Assembly: GCF_001854765.1 (NCBI RefSeq)
Contig: NZ_LJJE01000070.1
Coordinates: 1 to 64,000, forward strand
DNA length: 64,000 nt
Direction of reading: 5' to 3'
DNA from: Vibrio sonorensis
GTDB taxonomy: Bacteria; Pseudomonadota; Gammaproteobacteria; Enterobacterales; Vibrionaceae
Below are positions 20,563 through 30,174 of this stretch, piece by piece (position 1 is the first letter of the stretch; each line of letters begins with the position of its first letter). The translations under genes and the position numbers were made by a program. Under the pieces are notes generated by a model. The model ran no database searches. It worked only from the letters and a program-made list of their open reading frames with translations, and was not told the origin of the DNA.

Positions 20563-22434
20563 ATGAAATTTAGCCAAAAGATAGTAGCCGCTTCGTCGGC
20601 ATTGATGCTAGTCACCGTGTCTCTGTTGTCGATCCAGCAGCTTAATACGGTAAAAAAAGAAGTAGAAAGCCTTGTAGATACAAGCCTTTCAGAAATGGTA
20701 GAAAGTGTAAACAATACAATTACTGCCGAAATGATGAGTAAGATTTCTCTTGCTCAATCTACGTCTGAAGTGATTCAGATGGATCCGCGAAACCACAGCT
20801 TTGTGCAAAACGTCATTGAAACGCCAAACCTAAAGGGAAGTTATCTCGCGGTCGGTTTGGGCTTTGAAGACAGCGGCCTGATGTTAGAAAACCTCGATGG
20901 CTGGGAAGCGGGAGATGACTATGACCCTAGAACTCGATCTTGGTATATCAGCGCAAAAGAGCAAGGTAAACTGATTGTCACTGAGCCTTATGTCGATGCG
21001 TCCACTAATAGTGTTATTATCTCAATAGCCTACCCAGTTCAAACCCAAGGTAGCTTTGTCGGTGCCCTGTCCTACGATGTAGACTTATCTGGTCTAGCCA
21101 ACTTAATCAATAAGGTCAACTTGTTGGATGCTGGTCATTTGTTTATCGTGACGGCCGATGGCACTACCATTGCTCACCCCGACGCAAAACTCAATGGCGT
21201 AAAGCTCAATACCTATCTACCCGGAGTGACCATTCAAGAAGGTACCAGCGAAGTTGAGATTGAAGGGACCAACTATCTCGTTCGCTTTAACAAACTGGCA
21301 GCAGAAGACTGGTACATCGGTGCGATCGTTGATGAATCTATAGCGTTTGCCGCTATAGATAAAATGAGAACTAGCTCTATCATATACGTATTTATTGGCG
21401 TTGTGTTGAGCGTACTCATACTCAGCTATCTTATTCGACTTTTGATGAAACCGCTAAGAGCGTTAAACGAAGCAATTAAAGACGTCGCTTCTGGACATGG
21501 TGATTTGACCCAACGCTTAGACACCGATACTGACGAAGAGTTTTCAGAACTTGCGAGAGGGTTTAATACCTTTACTGAGACCTTGCAAGCGCAGATTACT
21601 CAGTCAAAAGCGATTGGTGCTGAAATCCTTCGCAACACCGAGCGTACCGCTTCTGGTTCTAAAGGTTCGGCTGAAGCGATGAGGAGCCAGTTACAGGAAC
21701 TTGAGCAGTTAGCAACGGCCATGAATGAAATGGCGGTAACCGCAACCGAAGTGGCAAACAATGCTCAAGGAGCAGCCGCGGCAGCAAAAGAAGCGGATGA
21801 AGCGACTCAGGACGGCTCCCAAGTGGTTAGTGTGACTGCAAGTTCCATCGACAACCTGTCAGCGACGATTGACTTGGCTGTCGAGCAGGTGCAAGGCCTT
21901 GAGTCTGCAACCAGCAATATTGAAACGATTTTGAAGGTGATTAACGATATCGCGGATCAAACCAACTTACTTGCTCTGAACGCTGCGATCGAAGCTGCAA
22001 GGGCCGGTGAATCTGGTCGCGGTTTTGCTGTGGTTGCCGATGAAGTCCGAACACTGGCGCAGCGAACACAAGAGTCTACCACGGAAATTCGCTCTATGAT
22101 TGAACAACTACAATCTGGTGCAACAGCGGTTTCGTCAGCGATGAGTCAGAGTAAAGAGACCGCTCAGGACGCGGTTGAAAAAGCGCAAGCGGCAGACGGT
22201 GCACTGGCAAGAATTCGCGGTTCAATCCAACAGATCTCCGACATGAATATGCAAATTGCCTCTGCGGCAGAAGAGCAGAGTCTCGTGGCGGAAGAAATTA
22301 ACAGTAATACTGTGAAAATCAAAGATTTGTCGACTCAAGTGGCGGATGCCGCAGAAGGGACCAATTCTGCAATGCAAGTTCAGACTGAAAACGTACGAGA
22401 GCAAGACTCTATTCTCAACAAGTTTATTGTCTAG
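20563..22434 (+). CDS. methyl-accepting chemotaxis protein with amino-acid-type dCache domain
   Basis: 623 aa. Membrane helix 1 is at residues 5-27. A periplasmic dCache_1 domain spans about 35-270, helix 2 about 282-305, then HAMP, then a coiled-coil signalling domain with the tip ...[20 protein letters not shown]... (positions 450-475). The dCache pocket has Tyr120, Arg125, Trp127, Tyr128, Tyr143, Asp145 and Asp172. These coincide, with a one-residue offset, with the amino-acid-binding set I recall for PctA, so amino acids are the predicted ligands. The start is MKFSQKIV after GAGGGACGTT. Confidence 0.94.
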   Translation: MKFSQKIVAASSALMLVTVSLLSIQQLNTVKKEVESLVDTSLSEMVESVNNTITAEMMSKISLAQSTSEVIQMDPRNHSFVQNVIETPNLKGSYLAVGLGFEDSGLMLENLDGWEAGDDYDPRTRSWYISAKEQGKLIVTEPYVDASTNSVIISIAYPVQTQGSFVGALSYDVDLSGLANLINKVNLLDAGHLFIVTADGTTIAHPDAKLNGVKLNTYLPGVTIQEGTSEVEIEGTNYLVRFNKLAAEDWYIGAIVDESIAFAAIDKMRTSSIIYVFIGVVLSVLILSYLIRLLMKPLRALNEAIKDVASGHGDLTQRLDTDTDEEFSELARGFNTFTETLQAQITQSKAIGAEILRNTERTASGSKGSAEAMRSQLQELEQLATAMNEMAVTATEVANNAQGAAAAAKEADEATQDGSQVVSVTASSIDNLSATIDLAVEQVQGLESATSNIETILKVINDIADQTNLLALNAAIEAARAGESGRGFAVVADEVRTLAQRTQESTTEIRSMIEQLQSGATAVSSAMSQSKETAQDAVEKAQAADGALARIRGSIQQISDMNMQIASAAEEQSLVAEEINSNTVKIKDLSTQVADAAEGTNSAMQVQTENVREQDSILNKFIV

Positions 22435-22455
22435 AACATTGCCATTAAAGTTAAC

Positions 22456-22483
22456 AAAGCCAGCTTTTGAGCTGGCTTTTTTA
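22456..22483. terminator. bidirectional terminator between the chemoreceptor gene and bcp
   Basis: AAAGCCAGCT pairs with AGCTGGCTTT around TTTG, followed by TTTTTAT. It serves both convergent genes. Confidence 0.9.
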
Positions 22484-22493
22484 TCAATGGTGC

Positions 22494-22961
22494 TTACTGC
22501 TGATCAAAGTAGTTCAGTACTACTTCGTGGTGGTCTTTGGTTTTGAACTTGTTAAACACGTGCTCAATCACACCATTTTCGTCTATAAGGAAACTGATGC
22601 GGTGAAGGCCGTCGTAAACTTTGCCCATAAACTTCTTCTCGCCCCAAACCCCAAACTGTTCAGCAACCGCGTGGTCTTCATCCGACAACAGGGTGAAGTT
22701 GAGGTTATCGCGTTCGATGAATTTGCCTAAACGCTTAACGGGATCGATGCTCACTCCAAGAACAACCACATTGTGATTGTCTAGCTCAGTTTTGACATCT
22801 CGAAGTCCTTGCGCTTGCACTGTACAACCAGGAGTCATCGCTTTGGGGTAAAAGTAGAAAAGTACTTTTTTTCCTTTAAAGTCACCGAGTGAAACTACAT
22901 TGCCATCTTGATCAGGCAGAGAGAAAGCAGGTGAAGGCGAGCCCGCAGTTAGTGTGTTCAT
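22494..22961 (-). CDS. bcp: thiol peroxidase Bcp (atypical 2-Cys/1-Cys peroxiredoxin)
   Basis: 155 aa. Bcp reduces hydroperoxides using thioredoxin. The peroxidatic Cys is in YPKAMTPGCTVQAQGLRD near residue 46. The E. coli resolving Cys five residues later (CTAQACGLRD pattern) is replaced by Gln here (CTVQAQG), so this form probably works by a one-Cys mechanism or a different resolver. It lies 12 nt after gcvR, the same pairing as in E. coli. Confidence 0.95.
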   Translation of the reverse strand: MNTLTAGSPSPAFSLPDQDGNVVSLGDFKGKKVLFYFYPKAMTPGCTVQAQGLRDVKTELDNHNVVVLGVSIDPVKRLGKFIERDNLNFTLLSDEDHAVAEQFGVWGEKKFMGKVYDGLHRISFLIDENGVIEHVFNKFKTKDHHEVVLNYFDQQ

Positions 22962-22973
22962 TATTTTTCCTTT

Positions 22974-23516
22974 TTATTGGCCGTTTTTTATAAAGTTAAG
23001 TGAGCCTTGAACTGAAAGCTCTGAGCACAATGTGTCAAATTCTTCTTGTAACGTCATAAGGTTAACGTCTGAGCTGACCGCAGCGGTAATCGCGATGTGA
23101 AACTGGTCTTGTTCTGTTTGAACTTTGTCTTTCGAAATAGTTTGAGCGCTCAACGAAGACATACCAATTGCTCTGTCGGCAAAAAATTGCGTAAAGCTTT
23201 CCGTCAGCCCAGGTTTATCCGCCGATTCAACAAACAGCTCTAACGTGTATGCGTTATCTTGTTGTGAATGAGTAGATGTACGCTTCATCATGGTAATGAG
23301 ATCATGTTGCTGGCCTAAAAGGGGCAAAGTGGTTTCCACTTTTGTGATCCCAGCATTGTTTCCTGATAAAAGCATGATTAGGGTGAATTCATTTCCCAAA
23401 AGAGCAATGCGACTGTCAACAATATTGCATCCTGATTGGGTTACCAAATGAGCCACTTTATTGCAGACTCCTGGGCGGTCTGTCCCTACCGCAGTGATTA
23501 CCAGATGTTGAGTCAT
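22974..23516 (-). CDS. gcvR: glycine cleavage system regulator GcvR (tandem ACT)
   Basis: 180 aa with two ACT domains (about 5-80 and 92-170). Domain 1 starts LVITAVGTDRPGVCNKVAHL and domain 2 ELFVESADKPGLTESFTQFF. GcvR binds GcvA and blocks activation of gcvTHP when glycine is scarce. It is upstream of bcp and divergent from dapA. Confidence 0.93.
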   Translation of the reverse strand: MTQHLVITAVGTDRPGVCNKVAHLVTQSGCNIVDSRIALLGNEFTLIMLLSGNNAGITKVETTLPLLGQQHDLITMMKRTSTHSQQDNAYTLELFVESADKPGLTESFTQFFADRAIGMSSLSAQTISKDKVQTEQDQFHIAITAAVSSDVNLMTLQEEFDTLCSELSVQGSLNFIKNGQ

Positions 23517-23833
23517 TTTATCTCTTCTGCATTGTTATCATTATTAATGAGATAGCTTAGCACAGATAAATTCGCGAAAAATGTCAATCAGTTCGAAAAA
23601 ATTTAACTTTTGATTGTTATTTGTACAAATAGCAAGTGGTTAGTTTTATGGTCAGTCGTACTCTGCCGAAGTCAGAAAACACCGTGTAAGTGGTCAAATT
23701 AGTAGCATGGGTGATGAAGCTACAACATCTGATAATTATTCACCTATTTAAGACATTTAAGCGAGATTATTCCCTTGTGTTTTTGTAGCGCCTTACATAC
23801 CATGCTGAGAGTAACAAATTAAGGGAGAAAGAC
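23517..23833. other. divergent gcvR/dapA intergenic region
   Basis: 317 bp, AT-rich. A purine-rich ribosome-binding site AAGGGAGAAAG precedes dapA. I could not recognise an operator, riboswitch (no lysine riboswitch features) or small gene. Confidence 0.5.
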
Positions 23834-24712
23834 ATGTTTTCAGGAAGTATCGTAGCACTTATCACACCGTTTAATCTTGATGGCGAAGTAGACTACGTAA
23901 GCCTCAAGAAATTGGTGGATTACCATGTAGAAGCCGGTACAGATGGAATTGTTGCGGTCGGTACTACAGGTGAGTCTGCCACGTTGACGGTAGAAGAACA
24001 TGTCAAAGTAGTAGTGAAAACGGTTGAGTTTGCAGATGGTCGTATCCCTGTTATTGCGGGTACTGGCGCGAATGCCACTCATGAATCGGTCACGTTTAGC
24101 CGATTGCTAAACAACTCTGGTATAGCGGGTTGTTTAAGTGTCACCCCATACTACAACAAACCGACTCAAGAAGGTTTGTTCCAACACTACAAAGCCATCG
24201 CTGAAGAGAGCGATGTTCCGCAGATCTTGTATAACGTACCTGGTCGTACCGCGGTAGACCTATTCCCAGAGACAGTGGCAAGACTTTCTGAGATCGAAAG
24301 TATTGTTGCACTCAAAGATGCGACGGGCGATCTCAGCAGAATTGCAAAACATCGTGAACTTTGTGGCGAAGATTTTATCTTACTAAGTGGTGATGACTCT
24401 ACGGGGCTCGATTTTGTTAAAGCGGGCGGCCAAGGTGTTATCTCTGTAACTAATAATATCGCTGCAAAAGACATGGCGGATATGATGAAGTTAGCTCTAG
24501 AAGGTAACTTTGACGAAGCCGCAGTGATCAATGAGCGTCTTATGACGCTACACAAAAACTTATTTGTTGAATCTAGTCCGATTCCAGTTAAATGGGCAGC
24601 ACATAAAATGGGCTTAATTGCTCACGGTGGCCTTAGACTGCCGCTGACCGAGTTGTCAGACAGTGCTCGTCCCGTTGTGGCTAAGTCAATGACAGAAGCC
24701 TGTATTTACTAA
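23834..24712 (+). CDS. dapA: 4-hydroxy-tetrahydrodipicolinate synthase
   Basis: 292 aa. It condenses pyruvate with aspartate semialdehyde, the first committed step of lysine and meso-DAP synthesis. The Schiff-base lysine is in [10 protein letters not shown] near residue 161. The catalytic Tyr is in [11 protein letters not shown] near 133, and GTTGESATL binds pyruvate. bamC follows 50 nt downstream, the classical dapA-bamC pair. Confidence 0.98.
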   Translation: MFSGSIVALITPFNLDGEVDYVSLKKLVDYHVEAGTDGIVAVGTTGESATLTVEEHVKVVVKTVEFADGRIPVIAGTGANATHESVTFSRLLNNSGIAGCLSVTPYYNKPTQEGLFQHYKAIAEESDVPQILYNVPGRTAVDLFPETVARLSEIESIVALKDATGDLSRIAKHRELCGEDFILLSGDDSTGLDFVKAGGQGVISVTNNIAAKDMADMMKLALEGNFDEAAVINERLMTLHKNLFVESSPIPVKWAAHKMGLIAHGGLRLPLTELSDSARPVVAKSMTEACIY

Positions 24713-24762
24713 GATAGCGACTGTGTCGGGGCAACTCGGCAAAGATGTACTCAGGAGTATCA

Positions 24763-25781
24763 ATGAAACTTGCACCCCAGCTAGTGGTTAGCTCACTGGC
24801 TGTTTTCGTTTTATCGGCTTGTTCAGGAGACGCGTCGCAGCGTCGACAAGCGAAAGATGATTTTGAATATCTAAACACACCGCGTATGCAGGAGTGGAGC
24901 ACAATAGATGGCTCCCAGCCTCAGTTTTATCCTAATTTCCAAATTCCGTCAGGGGATTTCCAAGGTGGCATAGGTGCAGAGGTCGATATTCGACCACCTC
25001 AACAAGTACTGGAGTTAATTCCTGGTGCTCGTGCTGAAAAGAGCAATGGTGAAGTAACACTGTGGCTTTTGCGCGAACAAGAATTGGCAAAAGTTTGGAG
25101 CACAGCTCAGACCATGTTGCGGGAAAATAGCATTTCTATCCGCGAAGAGAGCCCTAACCGTATAGAAACAGGTTGGGTTGGCTGGCGTTCTGAAGATGAA
25201 GACGGTGAGATTGGCAGTCGCTATGAGATCACTAAAGTCGAAGCGAATAATCGCTATGGCTTTAAAATATCTCTAATCGATTGGCGTGAAGGTGGGCGTG
25301 ACAAGCCAGTAACTTACACCAATAAAGAGCGTTACAACGCTTTGATGACTAACTTGGTTACTGCGCGCTATGACTTAGATCTGCGTTTAGAAGCCGAGCG
25401 AAAAGCACAAGAGTTGGTGAAACAGATCCCAATTACTATGGGCAGCGATAGAAGCGGCTTACCTGTTATCATTGCTCGCACTCCATACAATGTGCTTTGG
25501 CAACGTCTGCCAACATTGTTACCAGCGCTTGGTTTTGCTCTAGAAGAGAGAAACCAATCACAAGGTACAGTAAAAGCGAAATACGCTTCTCCAGACGATG
25601 AATTCTGGGAAGAGGTTGGCGTTAAGCGATTGAGCTAAGCTCTGGTACGTATACCTTCCTGTTTGGTGATTTGGGTAACCGTACCTCAATCAACATTACT
25701 GATGCAGCAGGCAAACCAGTGGAAGAGTCGTTGCTGAAAGATATGGTTCCAGTATTGTCCGCGTTGGCAAATAAAGAGTAA
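24763..25781 (+). pseudogene. bamC: BamC outer-membrane assembly lipoprotein, one frameshift
   Basis: BamC is a lipoprotein of the BAM complex. Lipobox LSAC puts the lipidated Cys at residue 20, followed by the long N-terminal BamD-binding stretch and two helix-grip domains. The first frame ends at 25638 after WEEVGVKRLS. One missing base near 25628 restores IELSSGTYTFLFGDLGNRTS and the natural C-terminus, stopping at 25781 (339 aa). The reading continues cleanly, so sequence error is likelier than decay. The start MKLAPQLV follows CAGGAGTATCA. Confidence 0.9.
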
Positions 25782-25807
25782 TAGCTGGGATACAAGCTCC
25801 AATAAGC

Positions 25808-25837
25808 AAAAAGCCGCCAGATTACTGGCGGCTTTTT
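25808..25837. terminator. bidirectional terminator between bamC and the antiporter gene
   Basis: A perfect 13-bp stem, AAAAAGCCGCCAG with CTGGCGGCTTTTT, around loop ATTA. It has T runs on both strands. Confidence 0.95.
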
Positions 25838-25853
25838 TACATCTAAAACGGCT

Positions 25854-27179
25854 CTACAGAACCATTGCGGCAATCCAGCCAAAGACGATTAATGGGATGT
25901 TGTAGTGGATAAAGGTTGGAACTACGGTTTCCCAGATGTGCTCGTGTTGACCGTCGGCATTGAGACCTGACGTTGGACCCAACGTGGAGTCTGACGCAGG
26001 GGAGCCAGCATCGCCCAGCGCGGCAGCGGTACCAACAAGGGCGATGGTTGCCATTGGAGAGAAGCCAAAGGCCGCAGCCAGTGGAACGTAAATCGTGGCG
26101 ATGATTGGGATAGTAGAGAAAGATGAGCCAATACCCATAGTCACCAATAAGCCAACGATTAGCATGAGTAAAGCAGCAAGGGGCTTGTTGTCACCAATAG
26201 AGATAGATAGCGATTCAACTAACGTTTCTACACCACCTGTTTGCTTCATCACTGCGGCAAAGCCTGCGGCCGAAATCATGATAAAGCCAATCATTGCCAT
26301 CATGTGTACACCTTTTGTGAACACGTCATGGGTTTCTTTCCAAGCGATTACTCCGCCAAACGTAAAGACCATAAAGCCAGCAAGACCGCCAACAATCATC
26401 GAACCAGTGGCTAGCTGAACCGCCAATGCAACCACAATACCAGCAGCGGCAACCAAGATGTTTTTCTTGTTGATGCTAGACGGGTTTTCTTCAACGTGGG
26501 TAAGTTCTGTCTCTTTGTACTCGCGTGGTTTTCTGTAGGTGAAGAGAATCGCAGTGGCTAAGCCAAAGATCATTCCCGCAGCTGGGAGTATCATTGCGGT
26601 AGGAACTTGGCTAGCGACAACATTGTCTAGACCGTTGTCGTGCAGGTTCTTAAGCAGGATGTTGTTTAAGAAGATACCGCCAAAACCGATGGGTAGAACC
26701 ATATATGGTGTGATCAAACCGAAGGTAAGAACACACGCTACCATGCGGCGGTCAAGGTTCAGTTTAGCGAAAACCCCCAATAAAGGTGGGATCAGAATAG
26801 GGATAAAAGCGATGTGTACAGGAATGACGTTCTGAGATGACATAGTGACTAAAATTAGCGCGACCAATACCGCGTATTTCATGCCAGTTGTCGCCGTTTG
26901 GCTATCTTTGCCGTGAATGCGCTTGATAACAGATTGGGCTAGCAGATCTGTTATCCCGGAACGAGAGATTGCAACGGCGAATGTACCAAGCATTGCATAA
27001 CTTAGCGCTATTGTGGCGCCGCCACCTAGACCGCTTTCAAAAGCGGAAACCGCCTCATTTAAACTCATGCCGGAAACTAGACCACCAATGATGGCGCTGA
27101 ATGTAAGGGCAACGACCACATTCACACGCATCAGAGCCAGTACCAGCATGATACATACAGAAATGACTACAGGATTCAT
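25854..27179 (-). CDS. Na+/H+ antiporter family (COG2056-type) membrane protein
   Basis: 441 aa with about 11-12 membrane helices. Conserved segments include [34 protein letters not shown] (here [16 protein letters not shown]) and the C-terminal [20 protein letters not shown], which is typical of the NhaC-like arsenal of ion-transporter superfamily members. Substrate is assigned by family only; an organic-acid or other ion is possible. It is monocistronic. Confidence 0.83.
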   Translation of the reverse strand: MNPVVISVCIMLVLALMRVNVVVALTFSAIIGGLVSGMSLNEAVSAFESGLGGGATIALSYAMLGTFAVAISRSGITDLLAQSVIKRIHGKDSQTATTGMKYAVLVALILVTMSSQNVIPVHIAFIPILIPPLLGVFAKLNLDRRMVACVLTFGLITPYMVLPIGFGGIFLNNILLKNLHDNGLDNVVASQVPTAMILPAAGMIFGLATAILFTYRKPREYKETELTHVEENPSSINKKNILVAAAGIVVALAVQLATGSMIVGGLAGFMVFTFGGVIAWKETHDVFTKGVHMMAMIGFIMISAAGFAAVMKQTGGVETLVESLSISIGDNKPLAALLMLIVGLLVTMGIGSSFSTIPIIATIYVPLAAAFGFSPMATIALVGTAAALGDAGSPASDSTLGPTSGLNADGQHEHIWETVVPTFIHYNIPLIVFGWIAAMVL

Positions 27180-27336
27180 AACTTACTCGTTAGTTGTGTT
27201 TACTTATATCCAACGAAAATCGAAGCGCTTAAGTAAAAAGTGGTTATTTAGCCAATCATTTCACTGCAAAAAATAGTGAATCGACGGTTTTAAAAAGCAA
27301 TCGACTTGAGCGATGTTCGTTTCGTTGGGATTGTTA

Positions 27337-27984
27337 TTACTGTTCTTCTGGAACCAGCGGCCAGCCGCCTAGGGCTTTCCACTTGTTAACAATGCCACAG
27401 AACAGTTCTGCCGTTTTTTGTGTGTCATATAAGGCAGAGTGGGCTTCTTTATTGTCGAATTCCATCCCAGCAGTTTTACAGGCTTTGGCAAGAACGGTTT
27501 GCCCATAGGCCAGTCCACTTAATGTCGCGGTATCAAAGGTTGCAAAGGGATGAAACGGGACTCGTTTTAACTTGCTGCGCTCACTTGCCGCCATAACAAA
27601 GCTGTGATCAAATGTCGCATTGTGAGCGACCATGATAGCTCGACTACAATCAGCGGCTTTTTGCTCTTTGCGAACAAGCTTATAGATCTCTTTGAGTGCT
27701 TCAGATTCGGTGACTGCGCCGCGCAGTGGGCTAAATGGGTCGCGAATACCGTTAAATTCAAGAGCTTCTGGCTCCAAATTTGCACCTTCAAAGGGTTCAA
27801 CATGAAAGTGAATCGTTGAAGCAGGATGCAGGTTGCCTTCGTCGTCCATGCCTAAGGTAACGGCACAGATTTCTAAAAGGGCATCTGTTTTAGCGTTGAA
27901 ACCAGCAGTTTCTACATCAATTACTACTGGAAAATAGCCGCGAAAACGTTTTTTTAACGTCAAAGCTTCGTTTTCTACTGTCAT
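27337..27984 (-). CDS. rnt: ribonuclease T
   Basis: 215 aa DEDDh exonuclease that trims tRNA and stable-RNA 3' ends. Exo I is [10 protein letters not shown] near residue 18. Exo II is [13 protein letters not shown]. Exo III is [16 protein letters not shown], with the catalytic His. Its neighbour is the divergent motY, an arrangement known in vibrios. Confidence 0.96.
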   Translation of the reverse strand: MTVENEALTLKKRFRGYFPVVIDVETAGFNAKTDALLEICAVTLGMDDEGNLHPASTIHFHVEPFEGANLEPEALEFNGIRDPFSPLRGAVTESEALKEIYKLVRKEQKAADCSRAIMVAHNATFDHSFVMAASERSKLKRVPFHPFATFDTATLSGLAYGQTVLAKACKTAGMEFDNKEAHSALYDTQKTAELFCGIVNKWKALGGWPLVPEEQ

Positions 27985-28168
27985 GTTGTCTAAATCTAGT
28001 GAGTTAAGGCCACATTATTGCAGATTATGAATAGGAGAAAAACTCTTTACCCAAATTAAAGCAGACATATTTCCCAGCTTCTGGCTAACTTTTTGCATAC
28101 GCTAATAACGACTGAGGTTTGCGGCAAAAAAACGCCGTGCCAAGTGATACTAAACGAGATGAGTATTG

Positions 28169-29050
28169 ATGAAGAATAAGTTTGCCACTATTGCCACATT
28201 AGTTAGCATTACCGTGTCCATGCCTTCGCTGGCGATGGAGAAACGCTATGTTGCTACACCAAATCAATCCACGTGGCAGATGGTTTCGAATACGCCGTTA
28301 GAGTGTCGTTTAGTACACCCAATACCCAACTTCGGCGATGCTGTTTTTTCTTCAGCGGCAAGCAAAAAAATCAACTTGGATTTCGAACTCAAAATGCGTC
28401 GCCCGATGGGGGCAACCCGAGACGTCAGTCTGGTTTCTCAACCACCGAGTTGGCGGCCTGGTGATTCTGCGGACCGAATGACCAACCTAAGGTTTTTTCA
28501 ACAGTTTGATGGTTACGTCGGAGGTCAGACTGCGTGGAATATTTTAAGTGAATTGGAAAAAGGTCGGTACCCAACATTCAGCTACCAAGAGTGGCAAGAT
28601 AGAGATCAGCGCATCGAGATTGCACTGTCGTCGGTGCTGTTCCAACCCCAGTACAACGTTTTTAGCGATTGTATTGCCAACTTACTGCCTTACAGCTTTG
28701 AAGATATCGCCTTTACCATACTGCATTACGACCGCAGCAGTGTAGAGTTAAACAAGGCGTCCCAAAAGCGTTTGGCTCAGATTGCCGAATACATCAAACA
28801 CAATCAAGATATCGACTTGGTGCTGGTCTCTACCTATACCGATGCAGAAGACAGCAAAAGCGCTAGCCAAAGCTTATCGGAGCAGAGAGCAGAAGTATTG
28901 AGAAAGTATTTCCAATCGTTAGGGCTACCTGAAGACAGAATTCAAGTACAAGGCTTTGGTCGAAGACGTCCTATCGATGACAATGCTTCTCCGATAGGTA
29001 AGGATCGAAATCGACGCGTAGTGATTTCTTTAGGTCGGACTCAAATCTAA
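28169..29050 (+). CDS. motY: sodium-driven flagellar motor protein MotY
   Basis: 293 aa, the same length as V. alginolyticus MotY. The signal peptide ends ...MPSLA (about residue 22). An N-terminal MotY-specific domain (22-155) anchors it to the T ring, and a C-terminal OmpA-like domain (about 180-290) binds peptidoglycan. The motifs [21 protein letters not shown] and [11 protein letters not shown] are visible. With MotX it makes the T ring that stabilises PomA/PomB stators of the polar flagellum. ATG at 28169 is used; a TTG directly precedes it. Confidence 0.95.
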   Translation: MKNKFATIATLVSITVSMPSLAMEKRYVATPNQSTWQMVSNTPLECRLVHPIPNFGDAVFSSAASKKINLDFELKMRRPMGATRDVSLVSQPPSWRPGDSADRMTNLRFFQQFDGYVGGQTAWNILSELEKGRYPTFSYQEWQDRDQRIEIALSSVLFQPQYNVFSDCIANLLPYSFEDIAFTILHYDRSSVELNKASQKRLAQIAEYIKHNQDIDLVLVSTYTDAEDSKSASQSLSEQRAEVLRKYFQSLGLPEDRIQVQGFGRRRPIDDNASPIGKDRNRRVVISLGRTQI

Positions 29051-29051
29051 A

Positions 29052-29079
29052 AAAAACGCCAGCATAAGCTGGCGTTTTT
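29052..29079. terminator. bidirectional terminator between motY and the DUF2753 gene
   Basis: AAAAACGCCAGC pairs perfectly with GCTGGCGTTTTT around ATAA. Confidence 0.95.
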
Positions 29080-29094
29080 CTTTCTTGTTCTGAA

Positions 29095-29532
29095 CTAGTT
29101 CAGTTTAAACTTGGCAATCATATTGCAGTTTGTCGCGGTGTCAATGTCTTGAACCATACGAGCGATCTTTGGATTTGGATGACGCTTCATAAATTCAAGA
29201 AGTGCCTTTTTACAACAACCCATAGAGTCAACAAAAGCTTCACAAGTGGTATTTGGACATTGTGGAACTAATGTGAGTACGCGCTCAGAAGCGAGTTTTA
29301 AATACTTGAGCTCGTATTGGGTGTCGCCAACGCTTCGCCAGAAAGAGGCGAGGTTATGGCATGAAATCACAGAGATCATCAAACGATCGTCAACCGTGTG
29401 TTCTTCAGAATCACCGATGCGCTCACTTAACGTAAGAGCTTGTTGGTAGTGAAGAATACTGCGTAAATGATCGTCTTCTTTAAGGGCGATATCAGCCAGT
29501 ATTGTATGTTTCTCCCACTCAGCAATGCCCAT
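29095..29532 (-). CDS. DUF2753 family protein (cysteine-rich, TPR-like)
   Basis: 145 aa, no signal peptide. The first 90 residues look like helical TPR pairs (WEKHTILADIALKEDDHL, ILHYQQALTLSERIG). Then comes a Cys cluster, CPNTTCEAFVDSMGCCKKAL, and Cys in ISCHN and TNCNM. Function is unknown and the family seems restricted to vibrios and relatives. The start at MGIAEWEKH has a TAGGAGA ribosome-binding site. A Fur-like palindrome lies 42 bp upstream, so iron regulation is likely. Confidence 0.85.
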   Translation of the reverse strand: MGIAEWEKHTILADIALKEDDHLRSILHYQQALTLSERIGDSEEHTVDDRLMISVISCHNLASFWRSVGDTQYELKYLKLASERVLTLVPQCPNTTCEAFVDSMGCCKKALLEFMKRHPNPKIARMVQDIDTATNCNMIAKFKLN

Positions 29533-29573
29533 GGCGTAAAGTCTCCTAGATAGCAATTACTCGCAAGAGTAAA

Positions 29574-29588
29574 TGATAATAATTATCG
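29574..29588. promoter_or_regulatory. Fur box upstream of the DUF2753 gene
   Basis: TGATAATAATTATCG contains the perfect palindrome GATAAT-A-ATTATC and matches 13 of 14 fixed positions of the 7-1-7 Fur motif. It lies 42-56 bp before the DUF2753 start, over the expected promoter. The next gene on the other side (gloA) points away from it, so it should act on the DUF2753 gene only. Confidence 0.8.
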
Positions 29589-29675
29589 TGTAAAGTTAAA
29601 AATATGGGACGACAATCGCCATCCCATATTTTATGTAACTTAATGAAAGCTGTATTGGTACTTTTTGAGAGTGAT

Positions 29676-30092
29676 TTAGCCTTCTAGCCCAGCAGAAGCG
29701 TGCTTATTTTGAATCAGCTCAATCATATATCCATTGGGATCTTTGACGAAAGCGATATGAGTGGTGCCGCCTTTCACAGGGCCCGGTTCACGAGTCACGT
29801 TCCCGCCTGCTTGCTTGATGGCGTCGCAGGTTGAGTAGATGTCGTCAACACCAATTGCGATATGCCCAAATGCACTACCTAGGTCGTAATCGCTAACTCC
29901 CCAGTTATACGTGAGCTCGATAACCGCACCTTGAGATTCATCGCCGTAGCCAAGAAACGCAAGTGTGTATTTGTACTCGGTATTCTCGTTGGTCCTCAAT
30001 AATTTCATACCCATAACCTGAGTATAAAACTCGATAGATTTATCTAAATCTCCCACACGGAGCATAGTGTGTAGAATACGTCCATTTGACAT
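29676..30092 (-). CDS. gloA: lactoylglutathione lyase (glyoxalase I)
   Basis: 138 aa. It isomerises the methylglyoxal-glutathione hemithioacetal to S-lactoylglutathione. Metal ligands of the Ni-type enzyme are visible: His in RILHTMLRV, Glu in AVIELTYNW, His in [11 protein letters not shown] and Glu in GYMIELIQ. The start MSNGRILH has GGAG seven bases upstream. The open frame contains four extra codons before it. Confidence 0.96.
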   Translation of the reverse strand: MSNGRILHTMLRVGDLDKSIEFYTQVMGMKLLRTNENTEYKYTLAFLGYGDESQGAVIELTYNWGVSDYDLGSAFGHIAIGVDDIYSTCDAIKQAGGNVTREPGPVKGGTTHIAFVKDPNGYMIELIQNKHASAGLEG

Positions 30093-30174
30093 AGTTGACT
30101 CCAAGGTTATTGTTTTAGTTGATTAAATCATCTCTCAATGTCAGTAGACGAATATGAGCCGACAATCTAATATT

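Noticed and set aside
23517..23833. Lysine riboswitch before dapA
   Set aside because: The 317-bp region lacks the conserved lysine-aptamer junction sequences and multi-helix pattern.
28081..28168. Sigma28 promoter for motY
   Set aside because: Only a partial GCTAATAA-like -10 was seen, without a -35 at the correct distance.
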